Source: an uncultured Myxococcales bacterium (lineage in GTDB: Bacteria; Myxococcota_A; UBA9042). From it: a stretch of DNA of 64,000 nt. Positions 61,404 to 64,000 of the stretch are shown piece by piece. The stretch spans positions 1-64,000 of the forward strand of contig CAIMEY010000006.1 of assembly GCA_903840165.1 (NCBI GenBank), given 5' to 3'. Positions within the stretch are counted from its first letter, which is position 1. Every line of letters begins with the position of its first letter. A model generated the notes under the pieces. That model was not told where the DNA came from, did not search any database, and saw only the letters and a program-made list of their open reading frames with translations. The position numbers and the translations under genes are program-made.

Positions 61404-62678
61404 ATGCTCCACACGCAGCCCGCTGAACAAGCTGTTTCAATTATCGAGTCTTTTCAACGCGTTTTCCTGCAAAGTGCCTGCGCCGTGCCCAATGCCCTGG
61501 TGCGCGCCCTGGTGGCCCGAGCGCCGAGCCTGCGCAACGTAGAAATCGTGCAGTTGCATACCGAAGGCCCGGCCCCCTATGCCGAGCCTGAAATGGCTGG
61601 ATCTTTTCGCACCAACTGCCTGTTTGTAGGCAGCAATATGCGCAAGGCGGTGCAAGAAGGCCGCGCCGACTACACGCCGGTCTTTCTCTCTGAAGTCCCT
61701 GCTTTGTTTCGCAAAGGCGTTCTGCCTCTGGACGTCGCCCTGATTCACGTTTCGCCGCCCGACAAGCACGGCTACTGTTCTCTGGGCGTGTCTGTGGACG
61801 TCGCGGTGGCGGCTGTGCAGAAAGCCCGCTATGTGATTGCACAAATCAACCCGCAGATGCCGCGGAGCCATGGCGACGGCGTCATCCACATCAATCGCCT
61901 TACGGCGGCCGTACAAGTCGATGAACCTCTTCCGGATTTGCCGCGCCCCGAGCTCACCGACGCCGAAAGAGCCATTGGCCGCCATGTCGCGACGCTGGTC
62001 GAGGACGGTGCCACGCTGCAAATGGGGATCGGCGCGATTCCCGACGCGGTGTTGGGTTCTCTCAATAATCACAGAAGGTTAGGCATCCACACGGAGATGT
62101 TCTCAGACGGCTTGGTGGACCTGATTGCCTCGGGCGCCGTCACAGGCGAAGCCAAGAGGGTCCATCCGGGCAAGATTGTTGCCGGTTTTGCCATGGGTTC
62201 CAAGAAGTTGTACGACTTTGTCGACGACAACCCGGACGTCGCCATGCTCGACATCAGCTACGTCAATGACACACACGTCATCCGCCGCAATCCGCGCGTG
62301 ACGGCCATCAACAGCGCCATCGAAGTCGACCTAACCGGGCAGATTTGCGCGGATTCTATTGGTCCACGCCAGTTCTCCGGCGTCGGCGGGCAGATGGACT
62401 TCATCCGCGGCGCTAGCCTGTCCGAAGGGGGCAAACCGATCATCGCCCTGCCCTCGACCACCTCGCACGGCGAGTCGCGCATCGTCGCTCTGCTCAAGCC
62501 CGGCGCCGGCGTCGTCACCACGCGGGCCCATGCGCACTACGTGGTGACCGAATGGGGCGTCGCTAATTTGTATGGAAAATCATTGCGTAATCGCGCCAGA
62601 GCGCTCATAGACATCGCCCATCCAGATCACCGCGCGGCCCTCAGTGAGGCCGCGGGAGCCCGCTTCGGCGCCCTGTGA
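61404..62678 (+). CDS. Acetyl-CoA hydrolase/transferase family protein
   Basis: The protein is 424 residues, the family length. VALIHVSPPDKHGYCSLGVSVD, LQMGIGAIPDAVLGSL, GIHTEMFSDGLVDLI with the catalytic Glu, GSKKLYDFVDDNP, FSGVGGQMDFIRGASLS and VVTEWGVANLYGKSLRNRA match the 4-hydroxybutyrate/acetyl-CoA CoA-transferase group. It moves CoA between acetate-like acids. The ATG at 61404 is chosen because the upstream in-frame 46 codons are unlike the family. A second CoA-transferase family member lies at 35875. Confidence 0.9.
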   Translation: MLHTQPAEQAVSIIESFQRVFLQSACAVPNALVRALVARAPSLRNVEIVQLHTEGPAPYAEPEMAGSFRTNCLFVGSNMRKAVQEGRADYTPVFLSEVPALFRKGVLPLDVALIHVSPPDKHGYCSLGVSVDVAVAAVQKARYVIAQINPQMPRSHGDGVIHINRLTAAVQVDEPLPDLPRPELTDAERAIGRHVATLVEDGATLQMGIGAIPDAVLGSLNNHRRLGIHTEMFSDGLVDLIASGAVTGEAKRVHPGKIVAGFAMGSKKLYDFVDDNPDVAMLDISYVNDTHVIRRNPRVTAINSAIEVDLTGQICADSIGPRQFSGVGGQMDFIRGASLSEGGKPIIALPSTTSHGESRIVALLKPGAGVVTTRAHAHYVVTEWGVANLYGKSLRNRARALIDIAHPDHRAALSEAAGARFGAL

Positions 62679-62713
62679 TCGCGCCACGGTCGCGCGTCGT
62701 AACGCCCTGCAGA

Positions 62714-63964
62714 CTAATCGTTTTGTCCCGACCGCTGGGGCGGTTGGCTCGTGCCAGGCAGGCGCGTCGTTCCTGCAAGATGGGCCGGCACGCCTTCGGG
62801 AATCGTTGGGGCCACGGCTGCCGATGGCTCGAGCCCAGATGCCGACGAAAACCCAGCTATATCAAGCGGCTGCACAGCTGACACCGGCATTGACTCCAGG
62901 ACGGCAGCGATGCTAGGCACCAGGGATGTCTGGGGCTGGTTGGCGGTCGTACGCGGCTGTCTCTTGCGCCGCGCGGTGCTGACCGCTGCGACAACGGCAG
63001 TCTGCGGTCGCGGAGATTCTTCTCCTGTACTTTCAGGCAATTGCCGGTCCTCGCCAGTCGCCTCCGGTCGGAGCAGCTCCATCAAGGTCGGCGCGACCTG
63101 AGGCCACTGCTGCGTGCGCACGCTTTCCAGGGCTTGGCGCATGGCATGGGCAGAGGCAAAGCGGTCCGCCGGCTCCTTGGCCAAAGCCGTTGATACGACT
63201 TGGATAAAGGCGTTAGAGACTTCAGTCCGTGCCCGCGTTCGCAGGTCGGGCGGACGCGTCGTGAGGTGATCCTGCATGATCACCATGGGATTCCGATCGG
63301 CAAAGGGCACATCGCCACTGATGCAGCGGTAGAGAATGATGCCCAGACTGTATAAATCGCTGCGGCCATCAATGGTTTCGGCTTCGCATTGCTCGGGGCT
63401 CATGTAGGCCGGTGTGCCCAGGGCCATGCCGGTGGTGGTCAGACTTGAACCGTCGGTGAGGGCAATGCCAAAATCCACAAGTTTAACAACGCATTCGCCT
63501 GCGCCGTAGTCCGCTAGGACGATGTTGGCTGGCTTCATGTCGCGGTGAACCAGTTTCTTGCCATGGGCTTCGGCCAGCGCGCGCAGGACGGGGATGGCTA
63601 CATCGAGCGCCTCGGCTTCGCTAAGCACGTCGCCTTGAGACAGGCGGCGTTGCATGACATCTTCCAGCGAAGGCCCGTGCAACCGCTCCATGGCGATGTA
63701 GAAGGCGCCACCGTCGGTCTGGCCAACGTCAAAAAGCCGAACCGTGCTAGGGTGATGCAGGGAAGCCGTAACGCGGGCTTCGCGAAAGAAGCGCCGGACA
63801 GCCGAATCAGTTGGACCGCCAAAGTCGGGGCGCAGCACCTTGAGCGCCACTTCTTGTCGGGTCGACTTGTGCACGCCACTGTAGATGGCCCCGTAGCCGC
63901 CGCGGGCCAGTTGCTCACCCACTTCGTAGCGGTTGTCGATGATATCGCCTTGTTTCAGGGCCAT
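62714..63964 (-). CDS. Serine/threonine protein kinase, Hanks type
   Basis: The protein is 416 residues. YEVGEQLARGGYGAIYSG (Gly-rich loop), VALKVL with the invariant Lys (about 43), LVHRDMKPANIVLADYG (catalytic loop), KLVDFGIALTDGSS and GTPAYMSPEQCEAET are all intact, so it is active in principle. After the kinase domain (to about 285) there is a Pro/Ser/Thr-rich tail of about 130 residues without a membrane segment or sensor domain, so it is probably cytoplasmic. The ATG at 63964 is chosen; a GTG at 63991 is possible. Confidence 0.92.
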   Translation of the reverse strand: MALKQGDIIDNRYEVGEQLARGGYGAIYSGVHKSTRQEVALKVLRPDFGGPTDSAVRRFFREARVTASLHHPSTVRLFDVGQTDGGAFYIAMERLHGPSLEDVMQRRLSQGDVLSEAEALDVAIPVLRALAEAHGKKLVHRDMKPANIVLADYGAGECVVKLVDFGIALTDGSSLTTTGMALGTPAYMSPEQCEAETIDGRSDLYSLGIILYRCISGDVPFADRNPMVIMQDHLTTRPPDLRTRARTEVSNAFIQVVSTALAKEPADRFASAHAMRQALESVRTQQWPQVAPTLMELLRPEATGEDRQLPESTGEESPRPQTAVVAAVSTARRKRQPRTTANQPQTSLVPSIAAVLESMPVSAVQPLDIAGFSSASGLEPSAAVAPTIPEGVPAHLAGTTRLPGTSQPPQRSGQND

Positions 63965-64000
63965 AGACGGATCATAACGGCGCACGATCACTGTGCTGGA

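Noticed and set aside
1-64000. tRNA, rRNA, CRISPR array or prophage
   Set aside because: No T-loop-like GGTTCGA context in gaps, no regular repeat-spacer series and no phage structural genes were found.

Overview
The window reads as chromosomal DNA of a GC-rich, Gram-negative, predatory-bacteria-like deltaproteobacterium, most probably a member of the Myxococcota. This is inferred from content, not from a marker gene: about sixteen lipoproteins with a clear lipobox, several of them large and cysteine-rich; two paralogous IgGFc-binding-type surface proteins; a DDGNPCT-repeat/propeller protein; a PNGase F-like lipoprotein; a eukaryotic-type Ser/Thr kinase; and sigma-54-type (-24/-12) promoters. 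About 45 intact genes, one edge-truncated transposase gene and almost no long gaps are present. I see no tRNA, rRNA, CRISPR or prophage.

Layout. 1-850: 5' part of an ISKra4-like transposase with a nested inverted repeat at its upstream edge. 1.0-13 kb: a surface/lipoprotein block (HEIIE-motif lipoprotein, glucokinase, IgGFc-type protein, a sigma-54-linked small lipoprotein, DUF4403 lipoprotein, an EF-hand-like lipoprotein, a Cys-module lipoprotein). 13-25.9 kb: GAF histidine kinase, FtsB-like protein, Tudor-like lipoprotein, cyclophilin plus coupled lipoprotein, radical SAM protein, Dam-type methylase, RluA-type pseudouridine synthase, DoxX, peroxiredoxin, cytochrome c, and a HAD-DUF4286 fusion. 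25.9-33.2 kb: M20 dipeptidase, RsuA/RluB/RluF-type pseudouridine synthase, two consecutive thioredoxin-fold envelope proteins, a 577-base intergenic region that I interpret as a sigma-54-dependent small RNA gene, and an isoaspartyl dipeptidase. 33.4-44.8 kb: DDGNPCT/propeller lipoprotein, CaiB-type CoA-transferase, SDR, phosphoglucomutase, second IgGFc-type protein, PdxB-like dehydrogenase, EVE protein, small outer-membrane protein. 44.9-54 kb: an eight-gene leftward operon, livKHMGF followed by an RNA methyltransferase, plsX and a HAD-like phosphatase. 54-64 kb: PNGase F-like lipoprotein, MBL hydrolase, a 1252-residue beta-helix lipoprotein, acetyl-CoA hydrolase/transferase and a Ser/Thr kinase.

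Three observations stand out. (1) On the minus strand at 31834-31561 a sigma-54 promoter with canonical spacing, two tandem upstream activator-like sites, a series of stem-loops with C-rich loops and an intrinsic terminator with a U tract lie between two converging protein genes: a complete candidate small RNA gene. (2) The outer-membrane-barrel/thioredoxin gene at 30032-31462 is interrupted by one in-frame TGA at the second position of a CxxC-like motif, followed at the right distance by a short hairpin with a GGU loop: a candidate CxxU selenoprotein. (3) The LivG ATPase is almost twice normal length because two segments, each with two predicted membrane helices, are inserted in its nucleotide-binding domain.

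Starts were chosen from Shine-Dalgarno spacing, signal peptides and known family lengths; several GTG/TTG starts were preferred and are explained in the entries.
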